A stretch of DNA of 64,000 nucleotides from an uncultured Fidelibacterota bacterium (GTDB lineage: Bacteria; Fidelibacterota; Marinisomatia; Marinisomatales; TCS55). The notes under the pieces are model-generated. The model worked only from the letters and a program-made list of their open reading frames with translations. It had not been told where the DNA came from and made no database searches. The stretch spans positions 222,801-286,800 of the forward strand of contig CACMQQ010000001.1 in the NCBI GenBank assembly GCA_902615915.1, read 5' to 3'. A program made the position numbers and the translations under genes. Shown piece after piece: positions 29,784-42,100 of the stretch; within the stretch, counting starts at the first letter, position 1, and each line of letters starts with the position of its first letter.

Positions 29784-30899
29784 ATGAAAAAATTATTTAA
29801 AAATGCTTTACTAGCTATCTTTGTTTTAAAAGTCTCTTATCTTTTTGCTCAGGTGCAAACCGCTACTGGAATAGGTTATGGCTTGACTAAAGATGCGGCA
29901 GTTGAACAAGCAAAAAGGGATGCAGTTGAACAGGGCCTAGGTGCATACATGACCTCAAATACTACGGTTACATCCACATCCATTGAGGATAATATTTATT
30001 CTAAAGCTCAAGGGTTTGTAAAAACCTTTAAAATCATTAAAGAAAGCAAAGGGCCAGATGGAAATTTTGAGATCACCATCGAAGCCCAAGTGACGGATAT
30101 GATCGATCAGGTTATGGCTGATGAAGCAGCATTTCAAACATTGCTCAACTCTATGAATCGTCCGAGAATCATATTCTTGGTCAAAGAGCAGAATTTGATC
30201 GATAACATGGAAACAAATTTTGCAGAAACACAGCTTTTGTCTATGTTTTATGACAAAGGGTTTGATGTGGTTGATAGACAGCTAGTACAAGGACTAAGGG
30301 GCCAGCAAGACTATACCGCAGCTCTGGATGGTGATGTCACAGCAGCAGCTAAGATTGCTTCTCAACTTGGCGCAGAAGTTATTGTAATTGGAACTGCAAA
30401 AATATCATCTGGTGGAAAATTTTATAACATGTTTTCAGGTCAAGCTGTTGCTAATGCTAAGATTGTTCGCACAGATACTGGTGAGATCCTTGCTGTTGTC
30501 CCCGCCGCTAGAGGTAAGAAGCCACATATTTCTGAATCTACAGCTGGAACACTTGCAGCAAACCAAGCTGCTGAAGAAATGGGAAATAGTATTATATCAC
30601 AATTGATTACCAAATGGAGTACCCAGCAGTCGAATTTCACTAAGATTTTTGTTGTTCTGAAAAAAGCAGACTTCATGTCGTACACTACGTTTGAGTCGTT
30701 CCTGAAAGCTCAGACTGTATCTGGGATCAGGAATGCCTATGCAAAAAGTTTAAATGATGGAGTTGCAGAATATGAAATTGAATTTGAAGGTAAATCTCAA
30801 GATCTTGCAATGGGTCTAGCAAGAACAACGCCAGATGGTTTAAATATAAAAGTAACCGGTCTCAGCGGGAATCGTATTACTGCTGAAGTGGTAGAATAA
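29784..30899 (+). CDS. Exported FlgT/LPP20-like envelope protein with CsgG/FlgO-like C-terminal part
   Basis: This is a 371-residue protein with a signal peptide (residues ~1-22, ending LFAQ). Residues ~25-120 carry an LPP20/FlgT-N-like domain: ATGIGYGLTKDAAVEQAKRDAVEQGLGAY, split here by function as the alternating Ala/Asp helix, then AQGFVKTFKII. Residues ~130-290 (RIIFLVKEQNL, LGAEVIVIGTAKISSG, ANAKIVRTDTGEIL) resemble the fold of CsgG, FlgO and LpoB. Such proteins sit in the periplasm or at the outer membrane. There is no lipobox. It is the first gene of the + strand envelope cluster and overlaps the next gene by one base. Confidence 0.68.
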   Translation: MKKLFKNALLAIFVLKVSYLFAQVQTATGIGYGLTKDAAVEQAKRDAVEQGLGAYMTSNTTVTSTSIEDNIYSKAQGFVKTFKIIKESKGPDGNFEITIEAQVTDMIDQVMADEAAFQTLLNSMNRPRIIFLVKEQNLIDNMETNFAETQLLSMFYDKGFDVVDRQLVQGLRGQQDYTAALDGDVTAAAKIASQLGAEVIVIGTAKISSGGKFYNMFSGQAVANAKIVRTDTGEILAVVPAARGKKPHISESTAGTLAANQAAEEMGNSIISQLITKWSTQQSNFTKIFVVLKKADFMSYTTFESFLKAQTVSGIRNAYAKSLNDGVAEYEIEFEGKSQDLAMGLARTTPDGLNIKVTGLSGNRITAEVVE

Positions 30900-30900
30900 T

Positions 30901-30905
30901 GAGGA
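30901..30905 (+). promoter_or_regulatory. Ribosome binding site that decides the start of the LPP20-like gene
   Basis: GAGGA at 30901-30905 lies 5 nt before the ATG at 30911. The upstream in-frame ATG at 30899, which overlaps the preceding stop, would have this sequence inside its own coding region. The start at 30911 also places the signal peptide at the extreme N-terminus. Confidence 0.55.
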
Positions 30906-30910
30906 ATTTT

Positions 30911-31726
30911 ATGAAAAATTATATTATCGCAGCAATAATTGCCTTGACTTTCGCATCATCGCAGGGTGTTGTGAATCAAATGGATAAAGGAAGTATCAAC
31001 TATTCCGATCGAACTATATCTGCTATTGGGATTGGATTTGTTCCGATCAATGCTGTTAACGCTGGCATGGCGAGAAGATTGGCGCTAAGAACAGCAAAGC
31101 AGGATGCCTTGAGACAGTTAATTGAGATCGTAAATGGAGTCACATTAACCAGTGAGACTACAATGAGCAATGCGATGGTTGATGATGTGATTAGTACAAA
31201 GGTTCAAGGGTTCATTAGAGGTGCGAGACAAGTAGGGGATCCTAAATATTTAAGCGATACCTCGATCGAAGTTGAATACTCTGTTCCAATGAGCGGAATC
31301 TCTGATATTATCCTACCTCCTGCCAATACTGCTGTTGCAAGCAGCATTCCTTCAGCTGGAGGCGCAGCTCCTGCACCAACATCAGGCGCAGTAACAGGAG
31401 TGATCATTGATGCTAGAGGTTTAAATGCTAGACCAGCAATGGCACCACAAATACTTGACCAGCAAGGCTCTGCTGTCTACGGTCCTGGCAAATACAGTAG
31501 AGAATATGCTGTAACCAATGGGGTAGTTGGCTATTCTAAGACGTTAGAAGCTGCTCAAAAGGACCCAAGGGTGATGGGCAATCCACTGATATTAAAAGGA
31601 ATCTCTACTTCTGGCGCAAATCGAACAGATATTACCATAAGCAATGCCGATGTATCAAAGCTTGATGGAGCAAACAGAAGCTATAATGTCTTGCAAGATT
31701 GCCGCGTATTAATTTTACTTGATTGA
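30911..31726 (+). CDS. Exported LPP20-family-like protein
   Basis: This is a 271-residue protein from the preferred ATG at 30911, with the signal peptide YIIAAIIALTFASSQG. The first half has the LPP20-type domain (ISAIGIGFVPINAVNAGMAR, then RTAKQDALRQLIEIVNGV and TKVQGFIRGARQV). The second half, after an Ala/Pro-rich linker (GGAAPAPTSGA), reads GVIIDARGLNARPAMAPQIL and GVVGYSKTLEAAQKDPRV. LPP20 proteins were first described as outer-membrane lipoproteins; here no lipobox is seen. It is probably co-transcribed with the 29784 gene, with which it shares the N-terminal domain type. Confidence 0.7.
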   Translation: MKNYIIAAIIALTFASSQGVVNQMDKGSINYSDRTISAIGIGFVPINAVNAGMARRLALRTAKQDALRQLIEIVNGVTLTSETTMSNAMVDDVISTKVQGFIRGARQVGDPKYLSDTSIEVEYSVPMSGISDIILPPANTAVASSIPSAGGAAPAPTSGAVTGVIIDARGLNARPAMAPQILDQQGSAVYGPGKYSREYAVTNGVVGYSKTLEAAQKDPRVMGNPLILKGISTSGANRTDITISNADVSKLDGANRSYNVLQDCRVLILLD

Positions 31727-31747
31727 TGAAAGTGAGATTCTGATTTA

Positions 31748-32383
31748 ATGAAAATTTTATTATTAACATTCAGCTTTGTGTTATCTTTATCATTTGCACA
31801 GGATAACGCAAAAACCCCTGGTATGGAAACTGCTGATGATAAAGATTTAAAAGTTGGAGATGTTGCACCTTCTTGGGCTTTAATGTATGCTCCTGGTAAA
31901 TTTGAATTCTTAAAAAATTGGGCTGAAGTTGACACTGCTGGCGCTAAACTTCGCAAATTCATGTCCCAACCTGATAAGCATGCAGTTCTAATGAGCTTTT
32001 TTGCAACTTGGTGCCAGCCTTGTATGAAAGAATTGCCAATCTTAGAAGAAGTATATCAAAAATATAAAAATGAAAGAGTTAAGTTTTTCTTAGTAGACAT
32101 AACAGAAGCTACTAGAAATAACCCTGGTTATGAGAATATGCCAAAAGCGGGCCCTTTTTTAAAACAAAAAGGGGTCACGATGCAAATACTTTATGATACC
32201 AGAGGGAAAACAATGGAGCGTTATAACGCACAGACTCTACCAAGATTATTTGTTATGGATGGAAATCGCATGTTGACATTCATGCGCCGCGGTTTTCATG
32301 AGGGGGAAGAAGAAAAGTTTAATCGTGAGCTATCAGCAGAGATAGAAAGGTTAATTTCTGAGCTTCCTCCATTACAAAAATAA
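31748..32383 (+). CDS. Exported TlpA-like thioredoxin-fold protein
   Basis: This 211-residue protein has a signal peptide (ILLLTFSFVLSLSFAQ). The thioredoxin fold carries the active site WCQPC with Cys89 and Cys92 after VLMSFFATW, and the cis-proline loop TLPRLFVMDG. The family (TlpA/ResA) reduces or oxidises disulfides in periplasmic proteins. The cysteine-bearing CsgG-like neighbour and the many secreted proteins nearby are plausible clients (inference). It lies 21 nt after the LPP20-like gene. Confidence 0.88.
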   Translation: MKILLLTFSFVLSLSFAQDNAKTPGMETADDKDLKVGDVAPSWALMYAPGKFEFLKNWAEVDTAGAKLRKFMSQPDKHAVLMSFFATWCQPCMKELPILEEVYQKYKNERVKFFLVDITEATRNNPGYENMPKAGPFLKQKGVTMQILYDTRGKTMERYNAQTLPRLFVMDGNRMLTFMRRGFHEGEEEKFNRELSAEIERLISELPPLQK

Positions 32384-32400
32384 TATAAATTCATTTAATT

Positions 32401-32420
32401 CGCCTTTTCTAAATAAGGCG
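32401..32420 (+). other. Intercistronic hairpin
   Basis: CGCCTT (32401-32406) pairs fully with AAGGCG (32415-32420) across an 8-nt loop. No T run follows, so it is not a standard intrinsic terminator. It lies between the thioredoxin-like gene and the first CsgG/LpoB-like gene and may stabilise an mRNA end. Confidence 0.4.
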
Positions 32421-32441
32421 ACAACTCAGTAGAGAGTAAAT

Positions 32442-33116
32442 ATGAAAAAGATCTTAGCAAATTTTATATTCTTATTTTATTCCCAATTAATAGCGCAAGG
32501 CGTCACCGATGGTAAAACTACGGTAGCTGTGCTAGAATTTGAAGGTCGCGGTATTAACCAAATGGAATCGGCTACCTTGACCGATAGATTGCAAAGCGAG
32601 ATGGTCAACACTAACGCCATCATCATGGTAGAACGCAATCAAATGGAAGAAATTTTAAATGAACAAGGGTTTCAGCAATCCGGTTGTACTTCTGCCGAGT
32701 GTGCTGCTGAAGTTGGGGCTTTATTGGGTGTACAGAATATGGTGTCAGGTTCTTTTGGTTTGCTCGGTAATACCTATACGATAGATGCAAAGATGTTCTC
32801 TGTTGAAACAGGCGCTACGGTAAGATCAGTGAGTAAAACCTATAAAGGCGACGTCGATAATCTATTGACGGTCATTGAAGTAGTTGCTTGGGAATTGGTG
32901 GGCCTCAAAGCGCCGAAAGATAAGCTTGATATTTTAGCTGTTGCAGATCCTGCGCTTGCAAAAGCGCCTGTGGTAAGCCAAAGAAAGGGAATGAAGAAAA
33001 GTACACGAAGACTGTTAATGGCCGCCGTTTTGTTAGGAGGAGGTGGATATTACTTATATTCAACAGATTTTTTCCTGCCTGAACTTCCTGAACCACCAAT
33101 AGTGCCGGAGAATTGA
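32442..33116 (+). CDS. CsgG/LpoB-like exported protein 1
   Basis: This 224-residue protein has an N-terminal signal (FIFLFYSQLIAQG). The fold signature follows: TVAVLEFEGRGI, then LTDRLQSEMVNTNAIIMVERNQMEEILNE split over a helix-strand-helix, and the phrase GCTSAECAAEVGALLGVQNM. Then come VSGSFGLLGNTYTIDAKMF and the VETGATV strand. A second hydrophobic stretch near residues 190-208 (LLMAAVLLGGGGYYLY) and a Pro-rich end are unlike CsgG itself. Its closest relative here is the gene at 42407. The stop is 1 nt from the start of the giant beta-helix gene, so they are almost certainly co-expressed. Curli-channel function is not claimed; no csgA or csgE is present. Confidence 0.75.
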   Translation: MKKILANFIFLFYSQLIAQGVTDGKTTVAVLEFEGRGINQMESATLTDRLQSEMVNTNAIIMVERNQMEEILNEQGFQQSGCTSAECAAEVGALLGVQNMVSGSFGLLGNTYTIDAKMFSVETGATVRSVSKTYKGDVDNLLTVIEVVAWELVGLKAPKDKLDILAVADPALAKAPVVSQRKGMKKSTRRLLMAAVLLGGGGYYLYSTDFFLPELPEPPIVPEN

Positions 33117-33117
33117 A

Positions 33118-36100
33118 ATGAAAAGAATTGTTATACCAATCCTAGCTGCTTCAACGTTTTTATTTGGTCAGTCTGCAAAAGTTTATTGGGTAGATACTCA
33201 TAATGGCAATGATACCAATAATGGATTGACTTCATCATCTGCATTTAAAACCATTCAATATGTCTTCAATAATGCAAGTAGCTTGTTATCGACAAATGTT
33301 GACACAATAAAAGTTTTGCCAAGCATTACTGATTCCCAACCCAATGGTTACTATGACTTTGGAGATGATGGAATATATCTATCTACTTCTTCTTCCAATT
33401 CCAGAAATTTTGTAATGATCGGTATTGCAGGTGCGGATAGTACGATTTTTGATGCTGAAGGTAAAAATAGACACTTTAGGTTTTATGGATCTCAAGATTC
33501 AACCACGATCATTCAAGGCATTACTTTTAAAAATGGATACGATGAATATTATGGTGGATCTATGTATATATACCAAAGCAATATATCTTTTGTTTCTAAT
33601 ATATTTGATGGTAATAAAGCTGGTAGTAGTGGTGGCGCTATTGAAATAGGCGGTAACGCTAGCCCAAGTTTTGATTCATGCGTGTTCAATAATAATTTTA
33701 TTGAGAGCAACAATAATTCCAATAATGGCTATGGCGGTGCAATGAAAATTGATGGACCATCTTCTGATTATACAAGAAATAACCCCATAAAGATTACCAA
33801 TACAAAATTTCTTTCAAATTACATTATGGCAAAAAGCAATGCTTTCGGTGGAGCAATTGATGTTTCTAGAGGAATAAATATTTCTAATTCAATCTTTATA
33901 AAAAATCATGCTACTGCTAATACTGATGACACTGATTATGATGAAGTGGTGGGTGGCGCAATCTATGCAAATAATACATGGTGGAATAACAATCAAAGCG
34001 TTGGAATGAATATGTATATATCCAATTCAACTTTCGATGGAAATTATATTAAAGTTGCCACAGATGATAAAATCAATGTCATGTGGGGTTCTACTATTAG
34101 CTATGGAAGGTGGAATAGCAACGTAAGCCCTTCAGCTAAAACCTTTATTTTTAATTCAATAATTAGAAACACGAAGCTTTACACGAAGAGTTCAACTTTT
34201 GAAAATGACGATAACAGTAATAGAGGAGATAAATTAGGATCAGGAAATACTCAGGGTTTTAAACTGATTACAGACTATAATAATATTGAAGATTCTGCAA
34301 ACGAATCATGGGCTGGTGACTACACATTCGACATTGAACCAGGTTATAAAGATACTGCAAATGGTGATTACAGCTTAGCAAATGCGAGTCCAATGATTGG
34401 AGTGGGTGTATCAAATTGGGCTGATGAAAGCTTGAGCGCTCCCACAAAAGACATCATTGGAGTTACGAGAGGATCAAGTCCGGATCTTGGTGCATATGAA
34501 AATTCACTAAACACATCTGATGCTCCTCTTCCCGTTAGCGGTTTGAGTGTGAACGCGATATCTAGTGGAGCAAAATTAAGATGGAAAAGAAATAAAACTA
34601 GCTTATCAAATTCTGCATTAGCTTCTAACATTCAGTATGAAATAGAAAAAGATTCCTCAGGTGTAAAAACAACTGTCACTACATCGGATACTTCTTACAC
34701 CTTTAATAATTTAAAAAATGGTAAAACATATTCTTTTATTGTTAGTGCCAAAGATACCCAATCTGGAAAAATTAGCATTCCATCAAAGTCATTTACCATT
34801 ACTCCTAGATACCTAGGGCCGAAATGGTATGTTGGTGCAGGTAGCGATGGGACCCCAAAATCTTCACAATCATCAGATTTTGATTGGGGCAGTAAGTCCT
34901 CTCCAATCAATAATTTAACTACCGCTCTAGAGGTTTATGCGTCCGGTGATACAATAATCATGATGAAAGGTACGCATACTGGAAGCAGCAATAGAGGCAT
35001 TACTGTTCCTAATAATAATAAATCCTTTGTGTTGATGGGGGATCCAGAGCATTTGGCTTCAGAGACTATAATTGACGCGAGCAATAGGGATCGTCATTTT
35101 TATTTTAATGGTGGTCAAGATTCATCATGGGCAATAAATCATATCACACTATATCGAGGAAAGGCAAGTGGAAACAGTTGGGAAGCAACCGGCGGATCAA
35201 TTCGATTGGGCAGTGCTAGTAGTCCAAAGTTCAAAGGAGTAATTTTTAGAGAAAACACTGATGAAACTAATCAATCGTACAATGGCGCAGCGATAAGAGT
35301 TACGGATCGTTCATTATTATTACTTGAGAATTGTTCATTTATTAATAATAAAGTTACCTCAACAGATAATCAAGCACATGGTGGAGCTATTAACATTGAT
35401 GCAAACCCGCTAGGTAAAAAGCATATCATTAATGGTTGTATTTTTGACGGGAATGAACTAAAAGCTACTTATGGCGCTAGGGGGTCTGCTATATTTTCAA
35501 GAGATGCTATCGATATCACAAATTCTGTTTTCATTAGAAACTATGTAAGAAGCGTTGAAAGTGACCCAACTGGAACCATTTATTACGAGAGCCCAAAACT
35601 CAGCACACAAAATAATGAGAATGGTACGGACCTTTATTTTGTAAATAACACTATTGCATACAACAATGCGAATGGAAGTTCAAATTATAGTCCTTTTTCT
35701 GGATTTTACTATTGTGACTATGTTCCCATGTCTGGTAAGGCATCAAGTATTTTATATGCTTTTAATAATATTGTTTATGGAAACAAGTCTAATGATGTAA
35801 TAGACGATGTGCAGGTTGAGGCTCATTGTGGTGGACCTGTAATTAGAGCTGATTATAACAATATCCAGGGATTAGCGAACCTTGCTAATCATGGCGGTAA
35901 TAATGCGCAATCAGGGATTACATCGTTTGATTATTCTATTGATGTCCCTCCAGCTTTTAAAGATACCGCCAATGGAGATTTTTCTTTGGATAATAGGTCT
36001 TTGGCTATAGGATCAGGAATTGCTAATTGGAGTGATTGGGGTATCGCGGCACCAAATAAAGATTTAATGGGAAATTCAAGGCCAAATCCAGCAGGCTCAA

Positions 36101-39100
36101 AACCAGATCTTGGCGCATATGAAAATAGTTTGGCTAAATCACCTTATCCTTCAAAAGTTGCGGGATTAGTAGCGCAAGGGGGAAGCCAACAAGTGACGCT
36201 TAAGTGGGATGCATCTTCGGCAGCTGACTCTGTTAGTTATTTTAATATATATATGTCTACATCGTCTTTTATTCATAGTGCCTCAACTTTAATTGATTCA
36301 ACAACACTAAACACCTTTACTAAAACCGGTCTTAACAATGCTTTGCGCTACTATTTTAAAATTACCGCTGTAAATGCTAGTGGGCTAGAAAGTGACCCTG
36401 CAGCTTTAAACATCACTCCGACGTTTAGTGGTCCAGTCTGGTTTGTAAGTAAACAAGGAAATGATGCAAATGGAGAAGGCAGTCAAGGGAGTCCTTTTGC
36501 AACTATAACACACGCAATCAAACAAGTCAATGAAGGTGACACAATTATTGTAAAACCTGGTACATATACCAATGAGAATATAATTGTAAGGGGAAATACT
36601 CCCAATATTGTTCTTATGTCAGAAAGTGGAGCTTCAAATACCATACTTGACGCTCAAAATCAAAATGAATCTAAAATACTTGAATTTATGCATGAAGATA
36701 GTGATCAAGGGGATGGAATAGATTCAACTTTTCAAGTAATTGGTTTTACTTTTACAAAAGCGACTGCGTCGGCAGTAGAAATTATCAATGGACGAATAGA
36801 TAATAACCAATTATTTCCTATGAGACCTAGGTTTAGAAATTGCATTTTTACGGAGAACAGAAAAAACACTTGGGGCGGCGCAGTTTACATTGAACAAGCG
36901 GATCCAATATTTGAAAATTGTACATTTGTGGACAATACTGCTCAAAAAGGCGGCGCAGTTGTTATAACAAGCGGTGGTCAATCAAACGATACGAATAGGG
37001 CACATTTTAGAAACTCAACCTTTAGACTAAACAAATCAGAAGACGAAAATAGTACTGATGCTCCACAAGGAGGAGCAATTGCTTTAATCAATGATCGGGC
37101 GACAGCTACCATAACAGATTGTATTTTTGAAGAGAATACTGCCATCTCTCGAAGTGGTGGTTATAGATCTGGGGGTGGTGCTATTTATTCAAACGGATCT
37201 AATTATAATTTAAGCAATACTGGTAATTATTTGATTATTGATCGTTGTGTTTTTAGAGAGAATTTATCCAGGGGTGAGTCAGGGGCTTTAGGAGGAGCAA
37301 TAGACCTTATGTCAAGTGCAAGAATTACTAATTCACTTTTTGATGGTAACAAGGTAAGCATCGTTAACGATGGAGGTTTTATTGCAGGGGGTGCAATATA
37401 TGCTGGGGCACTAGGAAGATTTAATGGATTTAATGAAGTAGGCGATGTTATAGAAATAATCAACAATACCATTATAAATAATGAAGCAACCAACAATAAC
37501 GGTTTTGTTTCATCTGCTGGTATTTTCTTAGATCAGGGTAGCGAAACATCAAGCTATTGGGTATTCAACAATATCATCTTTTATAATAATTCACAAAGAA
37601 CAGTTGGGTCGTATCATGATAGGTTTAAAGACAATTTTCATTCAATAGGAAGATATCAGGATTTCGGTGCGCCAATCAATATCTCTAATAATAATATTGC
37701 CAATTATAAGTCAGATCAATTTTGGGATCCTAGCGTTTCATATGATGAATTTCCAATGTTTAAAGATCTTGCTAACAGCAATTTCGAACTTTCAGATGCA
37801 AGCCCCATGATTGGATCTGGTCTATCAAGTTTGACATCAGGTTCCCTCACTAAAAATATTTCATCTAAGGATATTCTTGGTAATCTTAGGCCAAATCCTA
37901 CGGGCTCAAATCCAGATTTAGGAGCGTATGAGAACTCTCTCTCTGTATCGCCCTATCCAAGTAAAATCAACAATTTTACCGCTGTTCCTAGAAGCAAAAG
38001 CGCATTGTTGAGCTGGTCTCCTGACACATCGAGCGATTTGAAGCAATACAATATTTATCAATCTACGAATGGCGATTTTAGTTCTTTTCTTGATACTATT
38101 GCCTCAACGAAGGATACTTCACTTATTGCATTCAACTTAATGAATGGTACAGAATATCACTTTTGGGTAACTGCAGTTGATACCGCAGGTTTTGAAGGGC
38201 CAATATCCGATCGTGCTTCTGCAACTCCATTATATAATGGACCAAATTGGTGGATTGATCCAACAATTACACAATCAAATGGTGAGGGTAGTTTCAATGA
38301 TCCTCTTAACACTATTTCAGAAGCCTTTAGAAGAGCTAATTCTGGTGATACATTAAAACTTAAATCTGGTCAGTATAATGAAAATTTTAATGATATTGGC
38401 AACTCTGGCACCATCACTGGCACAGGGGATCAAGATGATTATGGTAAATTAGACCAGATCACCATAATCGGCGTTGATGGTGCTGAACAAACTATTCTAT
38501 CAGCACAAGGTATTGGTAGAATAATGAGTTTTTATAATATGTCTAAAATTGAAATCAAAGGTTTGACATTTAAAGATGGTCTTATAAATGGTCAAGCGGG
38601 AGGCGCATTAAGATTTGAAGATATAGATAGAGTTATTATCACTGATTCAAAATTTACTAACAACTTTAGCGATAATAGTGGAGGCGCAATTAATATTAAT
38701 AGTGTTGCGAAATTTGAACTTAAACGTGTTATCTTTTTTGATAATACTGTAGGTTCGAATTGTAACAATTGCAATCTCGATGGTGGTGCTATTTCTTTGC
38801 AGAATTCTTTAAGGCCTGAAATTATAGAATTAATTATTATCGATTCTGAGTTTGATAGTAATAATATGTCTTCCAATGGAGATAATGTTTATTCGCAAGG
38901 CTCTGTTTTAAAAGTTGATGATAGATCACTTGTTCAAATAAATAATACTGTGTTTAAAAATAACAGCTTTAACGCACAGGGTCAAAATTCAGGAGGCGGC
39001 TCACTTATCAATATATCTGGTCCTTTTCCGCAAGATTGGAATCAGTTTCCTGAAAATTTAATTGAAGGCAATTTGTTTCAGAACAATACTTTAAATATAG

Positions 39101-42100
39101 GCTCTGGTTCTGGTGGTGGAGAAGCATTGATTTTGTCTATTAGTGGAAATATGATGTTTAGGAATAATATTGTTATAGATAATAACGCTCAATCTTCTTA
39201 TTCCTTGATAAGTACTATACCAGTAGAAGATAACAATGGAAATGGACCGGACGTTCGATATTATAACAATACTATTACACGCAATAATACCGGAGGTGAC
39301 ATTTTTCATGCTTGGGGTTTTAATTATGGCGTTGAGTTTATAAATAATATTATCTGGCAGAATAATACCTTTAGCTGGGCTAATAACAATCGCATAGCTT
39401 TCGCTGACCAAGATGGAATTTCTGTATCCGTTAGAAATAATATTTTGGAAAAGGAATTTATTGAGGAAGGAAGACCAAGCTTTAATCATTCTGACAATAT
39501 TCATACCGACCCCCTTTTCCGCAATCCATCTGAAAACGATTTTAGATTGCGCGGCAATAGCCCAGCAATAGATGCAGGTACTGATCTTTCTAATTTGGTC
39601 TATGATTATCGTGGATACTACAGGACGGGCGGTATTGATATTGGTGCGATTGAGTCTGGAGCAAGTAAATACATATTAGCTATAAACGATAGTCTAGATA
39701 CAAACAGTATTATAACATTTGAAGACAAAGGTCAAACCCTCATTAAAGTGGACAAAGGTCAGACTATTCAATTCACAATTACAACTAACGATATTAACGG
39801 CAATCTAGTCAGTAATAGCAATGAAAACGTCAATTGGAATGTATTTCCCTCCCAAAAATATGTGTCATTTGTAAATGGGGACCCCACTACTAGCGGTGGA
39901 AGTGCCAAAGGATCATTTTTAGTCACATCATTGACAAAGGGTGAGGGTTTTAGATTTCGCATTGAAGCAGAAGTTGGAGATGCAATATTACGATCTAAGC
40001 CTTACTTGATTGAAAAGTTAGTCACAGGAGCGCCTCCCCCTGTTAATCAATTAACTATCACTCCAAACACATGGACCAACGATCCAAACTTTAAATTAAG
40101 CTGGTCTACTCCAATTTGGAGTGCGGGTAGAGATTTACTTGGAGCAATAGTTGACATTAAAGATGTTGATGGTATAAATGAACAAAATGAGTTTGTTAAC
40201 TTCCCTGATTCGGGACCTTTGACTCAGTACAGCTTTGTAGTGCCCGAGCCAGGTGATTATGTCACTAAAGTTTGGCTCGTAGATGAATTAGGTAATGAAG
40301 ACGTTGACAGCTCTCGAGCTGTTAAAGCTCTTTTTGATAATATTCCTCCAGAGAAATTTCACACCTTGTTTCCTAAATCGTATGTTGATCAAAATGGTCA
40401 ATATGAAACCAGTTATGTTCCTGTTCACCCAGATTTTGAATGGGAAGATAGAGGTGATTATCCTTCCGGGGTTGAAAAATGGCATATTTTCATTAGGAAT
40501 AATGCATCGGATAATTTTGTGCATTATAGAACCTACAATACTGAAGAGGTAAACTATAATCAATTTGGTCATATCCAAATGCGTGATACCACTTTACAGC
40601 CACTTGAGGACGGTTTTTATGAGTGGTTCGTGGAAGCTCAGGACAAAGCAAATTTAATCACATTCTCTGATACTGGTTTTTTTGGTGTAGATCATACCCC
40701 TCCTGAAATTGTGCACAACAACCCTTTAAACAGGATTGACCAAGGCACTACCTCTCCAACAATTAGCGCAGATTTTTTTGATTATGCATCCGGTGTGATG
40801 GAATCACGTTTGATGTATAGAAGATCGGGAAGTCAGTCCGGTTTTATAAGTCTAGATCTTTTAAATCAGACAGTGAATATTCCCGGTTCAGACATTCCAA
40901 AGCAAGGCTTAGAGTATTTCATTGAATCTGTTGATAATATTGGTAACTACGGCAAATGGCCATCGGATTATGATGGTAGACCATTTCATTCTGTTCAGGT
41001 GAATGGGAACCAAACTTTAACATTAGTTGCTGAGGATTATGGTGGAAATGAAGAATCAGACTATCAGCTTTTCTCATTTCCATATGAAATTCCAAATGTA
41101 TTAGATATCATTTTGGGCACAATGGATCAGGCTGGTTATCCAGATTTTAACAAAAAATACTGGCGATTGTTTGCTTATGATGAAGGCTATGAGGAAATAA
41201 CTGATAGATCTTATAATATGTCAATGGGTGAAGCTTTTTTCTTTATCTGGAATAAAGATAAAATCAGTGAGCCTCCACTGTTTGATTTTGGTGACGGTCA
41301 TCCCTCAACGAAAACAGATCTTCCCTTTGAGATTGATTTGCAAGCTTCTAAATGGAAATTCTTTGGAATTCCCTTTGACTTCGAAGTTCCAATGAATCAA
41401 GTATATACGGAAAATGGAGAAGGTATTGACGAAGTCGGTTCAGTATATGAGTGGAATGGTGGTTGGTCTCGACTTATTGGCAATGATAATCTTAACTCAT
41501 GGGTTGGTTATATAGTTAAAACTTCCTCTGCTAATAAAATATTAATTGATGGAAGAGGTTGGGATTTCTGGATGGATACGGATAAAAAACCCATTCTTGC
41601 AGATCTCCCCCTGCAATCCGATGAATGGACCATTGACATTTCTGCGACTACTGGTGGTCTTAAAGATGAAAACAACACTGTTGGTGTAATGCACATTGCA
41701 GAAGATGGTTATGATAGACTTGATGAGTTTGAGCCTCCGATGATGAGTGGCCATGTTTCGCTGCGAATTGACAATAGAGATAGAGAAGAGGCGCCTGATT
41801 TGTATGCAGTTGATATTCGCAAACCTACAGAGGAAGGGCAATTCTGGGATCTGCAAGTTGTAGCTCCTACTAATAGTAAACGAACATACGTAGTCTTTGA
41901 TGGTCTTGGTTATGTTCCGGAAGAATATGACATGTTCCTGATCAATAAAACCAATAGACAAGCGATCAGTCTTGATATAGAAAATATGTATCAAATTGCT
42001 AATTCTGGCTCTGATGGCGATGGTCATATTAGACAAGACCTCAGGCTGGTAATTGGAACCCGCGATTTTGTTAATGAAAATAATGACGGTGTTAATCTTT

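Noticed and set aside
39091..39504. 137-codon minus-strand open frame
   Set aside because: It is antisense to beta-helix module 4 of the giant gene; the open frame is a by-product of the Asn-rich codon use on the other strand.
41542..42036. 164-codon minus-strand open frame inside the giant beta-helix gene
   Set aside because: It is fully antisense to a well-supported coding region with recognisable protein motifs; its own translation is low in recognisable pattern and has no ribosome binding site or neighbour logic.
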